From JAJDIA01 sp031555145 (GTDB taxonomy: Bacteria; Bacteroidota; Bacteroidia; Bacteroidales; Tannerellaceae), in contig JAVBUR010000052.1 in the NCBI GenBank assembly GCA_031555145.1, positions 7,133-71,132 of the forward strand: a stretch of 64,000 nucleotides of DNA. Reading direction: 5' to 3'. Every line of letters begins with the position of its first letter. The stretch's first letter is position 1. Shown here in pieces: positions 15,769-24,390 of the stretch. The translations under genes and the position numbers were made by a program. The notes under the pieces were generated by a model. It was not told the DNA's origin. It was given only the letters and a program-made list of their open reading frames with translations, and ran no database searches.

Positions 15769-18177
15769 TTATTTCTTTTCATCATTATTGGTGTAGTTAT
15801 ATCCATACTTCTTTCCATATGTATATCTATACTTCCGACCATACCCATAGCCGTATCTACGTCCGTAGCCGTACGCGTATCCGTATTTCTTCTTGGTGTA
15901 ATCAATTCCGTTGATTACTGTACAAAGCTGTGGTAATTTGCCCTCTGCCTGTAGATCATTGATCAGAAGATAATCAGACTTATGAGTGTAATCAGCACGA
16001 CAGATGTAAATACAAGCATCAGCCGTACGGGCAATTAGTTTGGTGTCGATGATAATACCTATAGGGGCTGAGTCAATAACCACATAGTCGTAAACCGTAC
16101 GAAGGATGCGGATGGCGTCGTCCAATGCTTCACGTGCCAATAGTTCCGTCGGGTTGGGTGGAATGGCGCCAGCTGGAAGGATATATAGGTTGTCATTGAC
16201 ACTGGAGGGCTCCACATAACTTAGTAGATCCACTGTGGATGGGCTGGCTAAGTATTGAGTGATCCCTTGCTTCTTGTTCTTTACGGTAAATACTTTATTC
16301 AGCCCTGGACGACGGATGTCTAACCCGATAATTACCGTCTTTTTGCCAAGTAAGGCAAAGCTGATGGCCAGATTGGTTGCCACGAAGGTCTTGCCTTCAC
16401 CACTGATGGTCGATGTGAGCAGTATGACCTGCTTGCCTTCTGTCAACATAAACTGCAAGTTGGTGCGTATATCACGAAATACCTCGGCGGTAGCATCGTT
16501 TTTGTTTTCATGAACAGCGATGGAGTGTTCGTTTTCCTTGATAAAAGGTACTTCGCCTATTAAAGGAACAGTCGTAAGCTTTTCTACATCATGTGCGCCT
16601 TCGATCTTAAATTGCAGCAGTCCTTTCAGATAAAGAAGTCCGATCGGGATCAATAGAGCAAGCAGGAACGCCGCCAAGTAGATAATATTTGTTTTAGGCG
16701 ATACCGGTGCATCATCCGCCAACGCGTCATCAATGATCTTTGCATTATTGGCTGTGGCAGCTAATGCGATCGCATTCTCTTCCCGTTTCTGCAACAGCAT
16801 CAGGTAAAGACCGGCTTTGATTTCCTGCTGGCGGGTGATACTGACTAATTCACGTTCCTGGGTTGGTGCATCGCTGATGCGGTTCGAGAACTTCATTGCT
16901 TGTCGATCAATATCCGCTTGCGTGATCAATAACCCGCGTTGTACGCTGCTAATAGACGTTTGCAAGTTGTTTTTCATATCGCGGATGCTGGTGTTGAGGC
17001 GGATAATGACGGGATTGTTATCTGACGAAGAACGGATCAACCGGTCACGTTCGAGCACCATCTCGTTATAACGTGTGATGAGGTTGGAAAGGTTTGCGTT
17101 GTTGAGTCCGACATTGACGGGCAATACATTATTGTCGTTGTCGGGGTTGTTGATGTACTCGGAGAGGTATTGTACCAGTTTCAACTGGGTGCCGTTTTCC
17201 ACACCCTGTTTCTCGTACCCGGAACTTTCACTAAGGGCAATTTGGGCGTCACTATTCAGATTTGTCAGCCCTGCACGTTGTTTGTATCTGGCCAGTTCTT
17301 TTTCGGTGCTGCCGAGTTCGGTATTGATGATGGCGATGCGTTCATCGATAAAGGCGGCCGAGTTACGGGTGACTTCGTTCTTATCTTCGTTGGCATTGCG
17401 GTTGTATATCTCCACCAGTTTGTTGATAAAGTCTTCGCCCCGGCGTTTGTTCGCGCTTTTCAGAGAGATATTGGTGATGGAGGTTGTCTTCGAAGTCGGT
17501 TGGAGCGTGAGATTGGCTTTGTATCTTTTGGCTATTTGCAATGGATTGGATACAAATACATGGAAATCAACCGGCGCCCATTGGGTATACGTGGAGTCTG
17601 CCGGGATAAAGCTGAAAGTACCGACATCAGTCGGCCATACGGCAGGTAGTTTATCGAATTGTGCAGATATTTCTGTCTGATTGATTTTGGCGCTTACCGC
17701 CAACTTGCCTGCGGGTAGGAGGGAGAGATTGATACGAATCGTACTCGTTAACTCTTCTGCTTCCTGAAGGGTAAGATCTACCCGCACAGGAGCTGTGTTA
17801 TACATTTCCACATCCCGGAACGTGCCGTTGCTGTAATAGGAGGTATAGAGGTTGAGCTCTGTTACCACATCTTTAATCAAGGATTTGGAGCGGAGTACCT
17901 CTATTTCATTGTCAATGCTGCCGGAAGAGGAAATAAAGCCCAAGTCTTCCAGTTCACTCAATCCGCTGCCTCCCTTTTTATCGTCTTTGATGAATACGGT
18001 GGCCGACACATTATACTCCGGTGTGGTCATACGCAGATATATCCATGTCACTGCCATACACACAACCAGCGAGATCACAAACCAGTGCCAGTGTAGCAGG
18101 CATTTGAAAAAAAGTTCTTGGATATTAAACCCGGATTCTTCTTCAGGGAAAGTCTCGTTGTTGGGATATTCGTTCAT
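15769..18177 (-). CDS. wzc: Wzc-type polysaccharide co-polymerase and tyrosine autokinase
   Basis: This 802-residue inner-membrane protein sets chain length and drives export with Wza. It has an N-terminal cytoplasmic stretch, a first membrane helix near residues 32-48, a long periplasmic Wzz-like and coiled-coil region, and a second helix near residue 500. The C-terminal BY-kinase domain has SGEGKTFVATNLA (Walker A), VIIGLDIRRPGL (Walker A') and YVVIDSAPIG (Walker B). The last 35 or so residues are an unusually dense tyrosine cluster of Gly-Tyr and Arg/Lys-Tyr pairs (e.g. GYAYGYGRRYGYGYGRKY), the autophosphorylation tail. It is the second gene of the export pair, 40 bp after wza. Confidence 0.95.
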   Translation of the reverse strand: MNEYPNNETFPEEESGFNIQELFFKCLLHWHWFVISLVVCMAVTWIYLRMTTPEYNVSATVFIKDDKKGGSGLSELEDLGFISSSGSIDNEIEVLRSKSLIKDVVTELNLYTSYYSNGTFRDVEMYNTAPVRVDLTLQEAEELTSTIRINLSLLPAGKLAVSAKINQTEISAQFDKLPAVWPTDVGTFSFIPADSTYTQWAPVDFHVFVSNPLQIAKRYKANLTLQPTSKTTSITNISLKSANKRRGEDFINKLVEIYNRNANEDKNEVTRNSAAFIDERIAIINTELGSTEKELARYKQRAGLTNLNSDAQIALSESSGYEKQGVENGTQLKLVQYLSEYINNPDNDNNVLPVNVGLNNANLSNLITRYNEMVLERDRLIRSSSDNNPVIIRLNTSIRDMKNNLQTSISSVQRGLLITQADIDRQAMKFSNRISDAPTQERELVSITRQQEIKAGLYLMLLQKREENAIALAATANNAKIIDDALADDAPVSPKTNIIYLAAFLLALLIPIGLLYLKGLLQFKIEGAHDVEKLTTVPLIGEVPFIKENEHSIAVHENKNDATAEVFRDIRTNLQFMLTEGKQVILLTSTISGEGKTFVATNLAISFALLGKKTVIIGLDIRRPGLNKVFTVKNKKQGITQYLASPSTVDLLSYVEPSSVNDNLYILPAGAIPPNPTELLAREALDDAIRILRTVYDYVVIDSAPIGIIIDTKLIARTADACIYICRADYTHKSDYLLINDLQAEGKLPQLCTVINGIDYTKKKYGYAYGYGRRYGYGYGRKYRYTYGKKYGYNYTNNDEKK

Positions 18178-18217
18178 TGCTTATTACTGAGCTTATTACT
18201 GATTACTGCGTAGAGGG

Positions 18218-19024
18218 TTATTTAAGGATGTTATATGTCAGACCGACAATGGATATCAGGATGGAGATAGCCGAGAACCAGATAGACGTGCTGCTGCCGA
18301 TATCGGAGTTCTTTGCCTTGGTCTTGTTTGGTGTGATATAAAGCACATCGTTTTGTTGGAGGTCGTAGAAGGGGGAGTAGATGATGGAGGCATCATTGAG
18401 ATCCAATTGGATAATTTGTTTGCCTCCATGCTCGTCTTCGCGGATTAGTTTCACATTTTCGCGCTGCCCCCATATTGTCAAATCACCCGCCATGGCCAGT
18501 GCTTCCAGTATATTCACCTTCTCATTGGCGATGGTAAATGTTCCCGGGCTGGCGACTTCGCCCAGAACAGATATCTTATAGTTCACCATACGCACATTGA
18601 CAATCACATTGTCTTTGAGGTAAGGTTTCAGTTTTTCAATCAACATTTGTTCGGTCTCTCCTTTGGTCATTCCGCCAATATGGAGGTTGCCAAGTACGGG
18701 AAAATCGATGTTCCCTTGATTGTCGACTAAGTATTGTTGAAGTGTAGCCTGTGATGTCAGGCTCTGAGTGCTTGCCGTACGTGCTGTAGGTACTGTGAGA
18801 TTGAACGGAACGGCTAACTCCGGTTCGGTGCACGATACCACGATCGTGAGCAAATCTTTCGGCATGATGCGGGCATCATAGAGTACAACTTCGCCGGAGT
18901 GATTACTTAGGAATTGCATAAATTGATCGGAATCCTTCAGGTAGGGGACGTTTTTGTACGATGAGCAGGATGCAATAAGTAATAGGATGGAAAGAAAACA
19001 GGCCAATTGAAGAATTCTGTTCAT
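18218..19024 (-). CDS. wza: Wza-type outer-membrane polysaccharide export lipoprotein
   Basis: An outer-membrane export channel protein of about 268 residues. The chosen start is the ATG at 19024 (MNRILQLACFLSILLLIASC), which gives a clean lipoprotein signal with lipobox LIASC; the frame extends to 19081 but that would put 19 unlikely residues ahead of the signal peptide. The poly_export/SLBB domains follow (DARIMPKDLLTIVVSC, NIDFPVLGNLHIGGMTKGE, VNYKISVLGEVASPGTFTI). A C-terminal hydrophobic helix (IWFSAISILISIVGLTYNIL) ends the protein, as in Wza. It is transcribed just before wzc and after a strong hairpin at 19050-19076 that separates it from the fimbrillin-like gene. Confidence 0.93.
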   Translation of the reverse strand: MNRILQLACFLSILLLIASCSSYKNVPYLKDSDQFMQFLSNHSGEVVLYDARIMPKDLLTIVVSCTEPELAVPFNLTVPTARTASTQSLTSQATLQQYLVDNQGNIDFPVLGNLHIGGMTKGETEQMLIEKLKPYLKDNVIVNVRMVNYKISVLGEVASPGTFTIANEKVNILEALAMAGDLTIWGQRENVKLIREDEHGGKQIIQLDLNDASIIYSPFYDLQQNDVLYITPNKTKAKNSDIGSSTSIWFSAISILISIVGLTYNILK

Positions 19025-19049
19025 AAAGAGATGTTTAATAAGTGAAAGA

Positions 19050-19076
19050 GAAGGTGCACCCAAACAGTGCACCTTC
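19050..19076 (-). terminator. Strong hairpin between fimbrillin-like gene and wza
   Basis: A perfect 10-bp stem (GAAGGTGCAC with GTGCACCTTC) with a 7-base loop lies 62 bp after the fimbrillin-like stop codon and 26 bp before the wza start. On the minus strand it is followed by TCTTTC, a weak U tract. It is inside the predicted operon, so full-length transcription would need read-through, for example by the UpxY-type antiterminator. Confidence 0.65.
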
Positions 19077-19137
19077 AGCAAATAATTGATTTGGCAATTC
19101 GTCCAATAATAGTTTTGATCTATTACTTGGTGGATGA

Positions 19138-20376
19138 TTATTTGATTTCTTCTGCGCCTTCTTCAGTCCAGTCGGTTACACTGACAATAAAGCCAATGCC
19201 CTTGGTCGTATCAACGATGGGTTCTTCCGGATCGATCGGTTCTTCTGTGTCGGGGTCTATTACGGCGATGTTAACGAATTCTCCATCTCCATCAACATAG
19301 CGATCATCCATCAGGATACCACCGGAAGCATCATTGGTTCCTAAGTAAATAGTATAGGTATAGCCGATACCCATTTCCCAGAACTCATTCGGCAGGGGAT
19401 AACCAACTACTACATACAACGGTTTTCCATTATAGGCAGATTGAGCCTTCGGACCGATGTTCGCCCAATCGGGGTGGTTGTTGGCAAGTCCATAACCGAT
19501 CACATCCTTACCTGTTGCTGTTTCATACACACGGTAAACTACTTCGATATATGCCTGAGAGGTATATGTCCAGGCGTCAGGTGTTGTGACGGTTTTTTCG
19601 CTGACATCGAGTGTGCCGTCCCATGCACGTGCAACCAGGTTCTGCGGCATCGGCATGAGTGATTTTGAGCAGGGGTTAATTGCTAACGGAGTTACATTTC
19701 CGGCAAATTCTTTAACGCCATCTCCTACCTTCAGGTAAGGATGAATGATTGAATTGTCTGCCAACTGATTGTCTCCTGTCATCCAGCTGAGAGCCTTATA
19801 GTCGAATTTGCGTGTGTCTCCTACGTTCTTGATTTTGATAGATTGCACAATGGTTGTTCTGGTTGGCCCGGTTACCACCTGAAAATCAATTTTAGAAAGC
19901 ATGTGCTTGAAGTTCAGCGTTACTTTGTTGCTGATGGGACGAGCTACCACATTTTCGTGTTTGGCGGCCAGGTAGTCTATTTGGTCTGCCGGAGACTTAA
20001 GCACTGTGATATCTTCTTTTAATCCGGCAGTCAGATTGTGGTTTCCAATCGGATAATGTGCATAGAAGTTGATCGGGTAACCGGCATTATCGGTAGGCCA
20101 TTTCTGATCATCAGCTTTCCATTTCCACTCGCCTGATTCGAAATGGTAGGCTTTGTTTTCAATAAAATTCGTGGTATTTGTACCCTGGGTAGCAAAGACA
20201 TTAAAGCCTGCGCTATTTTCAAGGTCTCCGATCTTTACCACGTCAGCCTTTGTCTTACCGGTGCCGATCTCAAAGCCGATTCCGTCGACCTTGGCATTTA
20301 CTTCCGTGACATCATCCTGGGTGCAGCTTCCAAGGATTAGGGTCGTAGCTGCCAGACCCATCATTAATCTTCTCAT
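19138..20376 (-). CDS. Fimbrillin-family (Mfa1-like) surface lipoprotein
   Basis: This 412-residue protein has a lipoprotein signal MRRLMMGLAATTLILGSC and then an all-beta region with the pattern of Bacteroidales fimbrillins: IGFEIGTGKTKADV, NFYAHYPIG, KVTLNFKHMLSKIDFQVVTG and a C-terminal TKGIGFIVSVTDWTEEG. Such proteins are lipidated, exported and polymerised into type V fimbriae after Arg-gingipain-type cleavage. It is the last of three genes (DUF3575, Mfa2/FimB-like lipoprotein, fimbrillin) that together look like a small fimbria module, and it lies between the antiterminator gene and the capsule export genes. Whether it forms a shaft or a tip cannot be told. Confidence 0.8.
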   Translation of the reverse strand: MRRLMMGLAATTLILGSCTQDDVTEVNAKVDGIGFEIGTGKTKADVVKIGDLENSAGFNVFATQGTNTTNFIENKAYHFESGEWKWKADDQKWPTDNAGYPINFYAHYPIGNHNLTAGLKEDITVLKSPADQIDYLAAKHENVVARPISNKVTLNFKHMLSKIDFQVVTGPTRTTIVQSIKIKNVGDTRKFDYKALSWMTGDNQLADNSIIHPYLKVGDGVKEFAGNVTPLAINPCSKSLMPMPQNLVARAWDGTLDVSEKTVTTPDAWTYTSQAYIEVVYRVYETATGKDVIGYGLANNHPDWANIGPKAQSAYNGKPLYVVVGYPLPNEFWEMGIGYTYTIYLGTNDASGGILMDDRYVDGDGEFVNIAVIDPDTEEPIDPEEPIVDTTKGIGFIVSVTDWTEEGAEEIK

Positions 20377-20428
20377 GATTGTAAATTTAAATTAATACTT
20401 AAGAATGTATGTTTCTTATAAAGAATGC

Positions 20429-21460
20429 TTACCAGAGTGGGATGACTATTTCCTCCCAGTCATCCACCGTAATGCTGTTTTTCTCATCAATGTAGGGGAG
20501 GTTGATGAAGTGGTCGCCCATCGTGTCGGAGTAGCCTACATTAATCTGGTGGGTTGGGATGATTTTATCGGGCAATAGTGTCATCAACCGGGTGACGTCA
20601 AATGCTTGTTCAGGATGCAGTGTTCCGTTGTTCAACAGGAAGTCGAGTCGCAAGGTATATACGGGAGGTTCAACCAGTTTGCCGAATATCGTAAAGGTAC
20701 AGGTGGTTGAACCGTCTTCGCTGTCGGGGTCGTATGTCCGATCTACGAACCGGAAAGCATGGCTGGCTGTGACGGCTGTTCGTTCGCCCGAAGCCAGGTA
20801 AACACCTGAGACCATTCCGCTTAGTGAACCTGAGACCAGCATCGAACTACCCAGATTGGTCGCATAGGCGGTGACGATCACTTGCTCGACCCGTGGAAGG
20901 GGGACAATATGGCTCAATGCCGTTACCGGGTTGATCGAATCTTTGGGTAGAGGTTTTCCAATCACTTGATAACGTGTTTCCATCACAGTCTCTTCAGTTA
21001 CGTGAAACCCTTCCATGCTCCAGGCCGCTAATATGTCAGGTTCCCTGATAAAAGGCAAATTGGAGTTATGCACATAAAGCTTGTTGTTTATCTGTGACTT
21101 AATGCCCATGGCGGCAAATGTCTCCAAGCGGTCTGTTCCCGTAAAGCTGATGCCATCCCAGTCGTTATCGTCTATCGTTTCATTAAATACCAATACGGAG
21201 TAGTTTCCGACCGGTACAGCGATTTCCGTATAGGTGAGGTTACCTTCAAGGTAATACTCAAGTGGCACGCCCCTGTCTTCCGGGAAAAGCCAGATAGAAG
21301 CCCGGTGCATTTTTTCAACCTCGACACCCGATTGGGACCAGTCGATAGATACCGGAATAAGTGCGGTATAATGGATTTCATCTTCCAACGGACGGCGTTC
21401 GCAGCCGGCTAAGAGGATAAGCAACAAACTGACCCGGAGTAGATTGATCATCTGTTTCAT
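20429..21460 (-). CDS. Mfa2/FimB-like fimbrial anchor lipoprotein (DUF5119-type)
   Basis: This is a 343-residue lipoprotein with signal MKQMINLLRVSLLLILLAGC. The mature N-terminus HYTALIPVSIDWSQSGV and the segment YSVLVFNETIDDNDWDGI recall the DUF5119 group, which is related to the Mfa2/FimB fimbrial anchor proteins; SHIVPLPRVEQVIVTAYATN follows in the middle. Anchors of this type hold the fimbrial shaft in the outer membrane. The gene overlaps the stop of the DUF3575 gene upstream by four bases and lies 52 bp ahead of the fimbrillin-like gene, so the three are probably made together. The Pfam family name is recalled, not searched. Confidence 0.7.
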   Translation of the reverse strand: MKQMINLLRVSLLLILLAGCERRPLEDEIHYTALIPVSIDWSQSGVEVEKMHRASIWLFPEDRGVPLEYYLEGNLTYTEIAVPVGNYSVLVFNETIDDNDWDGISFTGTDRLETFAAMGIKSQINNKLYVHNSNLPFIREPDILAAWSMEGFHVTEETVMETRYQVIGKPLPKDSINPVTALSHIVPLPRVEQVIVTAYATNLGSSMLVSGSLSGMVSGVYLASGERTAVTASHAFRFVDRTYDPDSEDGSTTCTFTIFGKLVEPPVYTLRLDFLLNNGTLHPEQAFDVTRLMTLLPDKIIPTHQINVGYSDTMGDHFINLPYIDEKNSITVDDWEEIVIPLW

Positions 21461-22191
21461 TTGGAGCCTCCTTTCAGGAAATTAAGGTTGATGGCAGGTG
21501 CTTTAACGTTGATAGCCGGCATTTTGATGTGTATGGTGGGCGTCCAGACAATGGAGACTTTCAGACGACTTAGTCCGAACCAGGCAAATTCGCCTTCCCG
21601 CAACCTGATCAGGTGCCAGCCGCCTATCAGGTCTGTCCTTGCCTCATATCGGCGATAGTTGGTGCTGAAGTAGCCCAGCCCAGCCGAGAACTCAAGCGCC
21701 CAGTTTTCCTTGAACCGATGTACATATCCTGCGCTCAATCCGGATACAATATAAAATTCACCCTGTGTTCCTTTCCGGTCCCATTCAATATCAAAAAGAC
21801 CGAGTCCGGCATAGGTGCCGATGAACCATTTATCCAATGGTTTTTGTCCCAGCCAATAGCGGCCTTCCAACGTGCCATTCAATATTTCAAGACCATGCTG
21901 CTTATTCTCAAGGAGCCACCAGGGAAATACCCATTCGGCAGCGATCGACCAATGTTGGGCAAACGCATACTCTACTTCCATATTAATGGCTGAAACGGCA
22001 TCGAAGAGTAGGTTACTCTTGAATGCCCATATGTTGCCCGGGACATATGTGGGAATGCTGTCCGGGATATATTCGGTAACCGAATCAAAGACAGGAAGCG
22101 TATCAGTCGCCAGGCTTTGTATGTCTTGTGCTTGCACTTGTAACAATACAAAAAATGGGACAATTAACACTGTAGCAATATTTTTTTTCAT
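21457..22191 (-). CDS. DUF3575-type outer-membrane beta-barrel protein
   Basis: This is a 244-residue secreted protein with signal MKKNIATVLIVPFFVLLQVQAQ. The body matches the DUF3575 pattern seen beside fimbrillin genes: NIWAFKSNLLFDAVSAINME, VEYAFAQHWSIAAEWVFPWW, GTYAGLGLFDIEWDRKGTQG and NWALEFSAGLGYFSTNYRRY. The alternation of hydrophobic and polar residues suggests an 8-strand barrel-like outer-membrane protein. It opens the second half of the envelope module after a 520-bp gap and overlaps the next gene by four bases. Precise function unknown; a role in fimbria assembly or anchoring is inferred from repeated gene neighbourhoods. Confidence 0.75.
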   Translation of the reverse strand: MKKNIATVLIVPFFVLLQVQAQDIQSLATDTLPVFDSVTEYIPDSIPTYVPGNIWAFKSNLLFDAVSAINMEVEYAFAQHWSIAAEWVFPWWLLENKQHGLEILNGTLEGRYWLGQKPLDKWFIGTYAGLGLFDIEWDRKGTQGEFYIVSGLSAGYVHRFKENWALEFSAGLGYFSTNYRRYEARTDLIGGWHLIRLREGEFAWFGLSRLKVSIVWTPTIHIKMPAINVKAPAINLNFLKGGSK

Positions 22192-22712
22192 TTTTAGAAA
22201 ATCAATATGATTACATAATAATGACTTTAGGAAAAGTGATTTTCCTGGTCAAATTGATTTTAAAATAAATTTGAATGAGATTGATTTATTTTTTCTTGCT
22301 TTTAGGGCATAGTAAGGGGACGCCCTTCTAATGGTGTCGGTTTTTTCTTGCTATAATGCTACAATATTAAAGGGAATATCCTACACAATCCAGTAGTAGG
22401 AAATTTTGACTTATATCTGAATTTGATATTAAATCATTTTGTCGATGTAAAGATAATATAATAAAATATAACAAGAAAACAATATGATGATAAATATGGT
22501 TATTATAGTGATTTATTGTTGTTTTGATAAGTTTGTAGACTCCTACAACTTATCCTGTGAGGTAACATAAGGTAAAGGCGCCCCGTTCTATGAAGGGCGC
22601 CTCTATAGTTAAGATATGACTAAATGCATAGCTAATAAGGTATTGGCACTCTCTCTCAATAAAATTTCGTATTTAGTTTTACTTTTTTTGTTGTATGTTG
22701 CTTTTATATTTA
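22192..22712. other. 520-bp AT-rich intergenic gap inside the locus
   Basis: No coding frame of note is present. The gap separates the first three envelope genes from the fimbrillin trio. It contains the GC-rich hairpin at 22576-22602, and a GGGGACGCCC stretch around 22315-22325. I could not find a minus-strand TAnnTTTG box that would make a convincing internal promoter. The region could hold an attenuator plus a long leader for the downstream genes. Confidence 0.6.
22576..22602 (-). terminator. GC-rich hairpin after the beta-helix lipoprotein gene
   Basis: An 8-bp stem (AGGCGCCC with GGGCGCCT) with an 11-base loop lies about 110 bp past the 22713 stop codon. On the minus strand it is followed by TTTACC, a short U tract, so it may be an intrinsic terminator or an attenuator. 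It stands out in otherwise AT-rich DNA. Confidence 0.6.
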
Positions 22713-24380
22713 TTAGTATCCCGCACTCGCATAGAAATTTATTTGGTTTTTTCCTGCGAATGTATTGTTACCAATGATATCGTTGCAGTACTTTTTTAAG
22801 TATTCATTGCTTATGTTGTCTATGGAAGTCGGCGTTGTAATACAGTGATGGGTTATCCCTATCTTGGTTCCGCCGAAACTGTTATTGCTGTATGTAGCCC
22901 CCAGTACTTGCCCATCTACGATCTCGATATCGTTGGATGTACCTTTGCTTGTAAATGTACAATTGGTCACAGTTATTGACCCATTGGCTGTTGGAGGATT
23001 AAAATACACACAGCCTCCTGACGGACTGTTAAATGTGCATCCATCCACGATAATGTGTTGATTGAAATTGCTTTCGTTTTTCAAGGGAATGCGTCCTGTA
23101 TCGGTCGTTCCGTTAAAATGGAAGTAGCATTTCCTTAAGGTCGTATTCCCTTTCGTTATAAATACAACTCCCGGTTTACCGGTATCAGCAGGGGTGCCAT
23201 AGAATTCGATGTTTTCGAAAGTCAGATTTCCTGTATGATTAAGGTGAACCGCTTTGATTTTTGTCCCGTCTGTCCCGGTGATCGAAATGGACTTGTTGGT
23301 TGTTATATAAAGACTTTCATTGAATACTTTGCCGGATAATAGGATGTTGTTGGTGCTGTCGGATGCGTAATAGATGGCGTCCTTAATGGAGGCATAGATC
23401 GTTTTCTTCTGTTCGTTGAGAATATCTCCAACAATTCCTTCGCCCATAATCTGGCTATTGTCATAGGCATTCCAGTATACTCCCCGGGTCGTTGGAAACT
23501 GACAACTCTTTATTCTAACTACACCGGCACCTTGTCCTTTGACGGCCTCTTTTCCGCTTTCGATATTGAAAATACAGTTTTCTACATCAGCTTCGCCTCT
23601 TACCTCTAAACAGGTATGGCACCCATTCATTGGACGAATGCCATTAAATACGCAGTTTTTGATTGTTACGTTAGTGTGCTGTTTAACTGTTACGGAGGCT
23701 TTTTCAAATATACAATCCTCAATAGTTGCAGTGAAGGATCTATTATTGCTACCCAGGTACAGGCCTCCTGACTGGCTGGTGTCTCCCGTCGGGCGAATCG
23801 TAGGAAGAGCTATACTGCAATTTTTCATGCGAAAGCCTGTGCTCTGTACTTCGATCGTCTTATTTGCATGGTGTTTATCCATGAAAATTATATTTTCGAA
23901 AGTGACATTGTCAGATAATACAGTGACAAGATTTTGGGTAGTTAAAGCACCTTTCGCCTGTTGCGTATTTCCATAAAGCACAACCCGGCCATTGCCACGT
24001 ATGGTTAAACCTTTCTGATCTATAGTAGGCTTTACATCGGAGTATTGATTGTTGCCGATTTTCAGGAAGAAATCTTTATTCTGTACAGCAAGAGCCGGGT
24101 CTACAGTCAGTGGATATTCTCCGGCTGCCAGTTCGATTATTTCATTGGCTTTTGCGTCATTAACAGCCTCTTTGACTGTTTCGTATTTTTTGCCGGTTGT
24201 CTTGTTGATGATCCCATAGGGTTGGGCGCCCTGCTTTGTCGACTTGACCGTGATAGGTGTCTCAACCTTTGAGTCGCTACCGGAAACCCTGTTTTCTTCC
24301 TGCGAACAGGATGTGAAGGCGACTATTACCGCCAGCATCAGAAAAGATAATACGTATCTTATTTCTGTATTTGTTTTCAT
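22713..24380 (-). CDS. Secreted right-handed beta-helix lipoprotein
   Basis: From the ATG at 24380 this is a 555-residue protein with lipoprotein signal MKTNTEIRYVLSFLMLAVIV ending in AFTSC; the frame extends 30 bases further but that adds only an unlikely leader. It contains many parallel-beta-helix style coils of the form (V/I)xNC(x)F: TIEDCIFEKASV, VTIKNCVFNGIRP, DVENCIFNIESG, VRIKSCQFPTTRG, TLRKCYFHFNGT, IIVDGCTFNSPSG and SITVTNCTFTSKG. Such proteins are often polysaccharide lyases or surface adhesins, but no catalytic residues are recognised. It is encoded between a Mfa2/FimB-like lipoprotein gene and the 520-bp gap, so a role at a fimbrial tip or as a surface adhesin is a fair guess. 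Confidence 0.75.
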   Translation of the reverse strand: MKTNTEIRYVLSFLMLAVIVAFTSCSQEENRVSGSDSKVETPITVKSTKQGAQPYGIINKTTGKKYETVKEAVNDAKANEIIELAAGEYPLTVDPALAVQNKDFFLKIGNNQYSDVKPTIDQKGLTIRGNGRVVLYGNTQQAKGALTTQNLVTVLSDNVTFENIIFMDKHHANKTIEVQSTGFRMKNCSIALPTIRPTGDTSQSGGLYLGSNNRSFTATIEDCIFEKASVTVKQHTNVTIKNCVFNGIRPMNGCHTCLEVRGEADVENCIFNIESGKEAVKGQGAGVVRIKSCQFPTTRGVYWNAYDNSQIMGEGIVGDILNEQKKTIYASIKDAIYYASDSTNNILLSGKVFNESLYITTNKSISITGTDGTKIKAVHLNHTGNLTFENIEFYGTPADTGKPGVVFITKGNTTLRKCYFHFNGTTDTGRIPLKNESNFNQHIIVDGCTFNSPSGGCVYFNPPTANGSITVTNCTFTSKGTSNDIEIVDGQVLGATYSNNSFGGTKIGITHHCITTPTSIDNISNEYLKKYCNDIIGNNTFAGKNQINFYASAGY

Positions 24381-24390
24381 CTGATATGGA

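Noticed and set aside
15768..15905. Extended N-terminus of the epimerase (46 extra residues)
   Set aside because: The extra part only reads the tyrosine-repeat end of wzc in another frame; the Rossmann motif begins right at the ATG pair 15767/15764.
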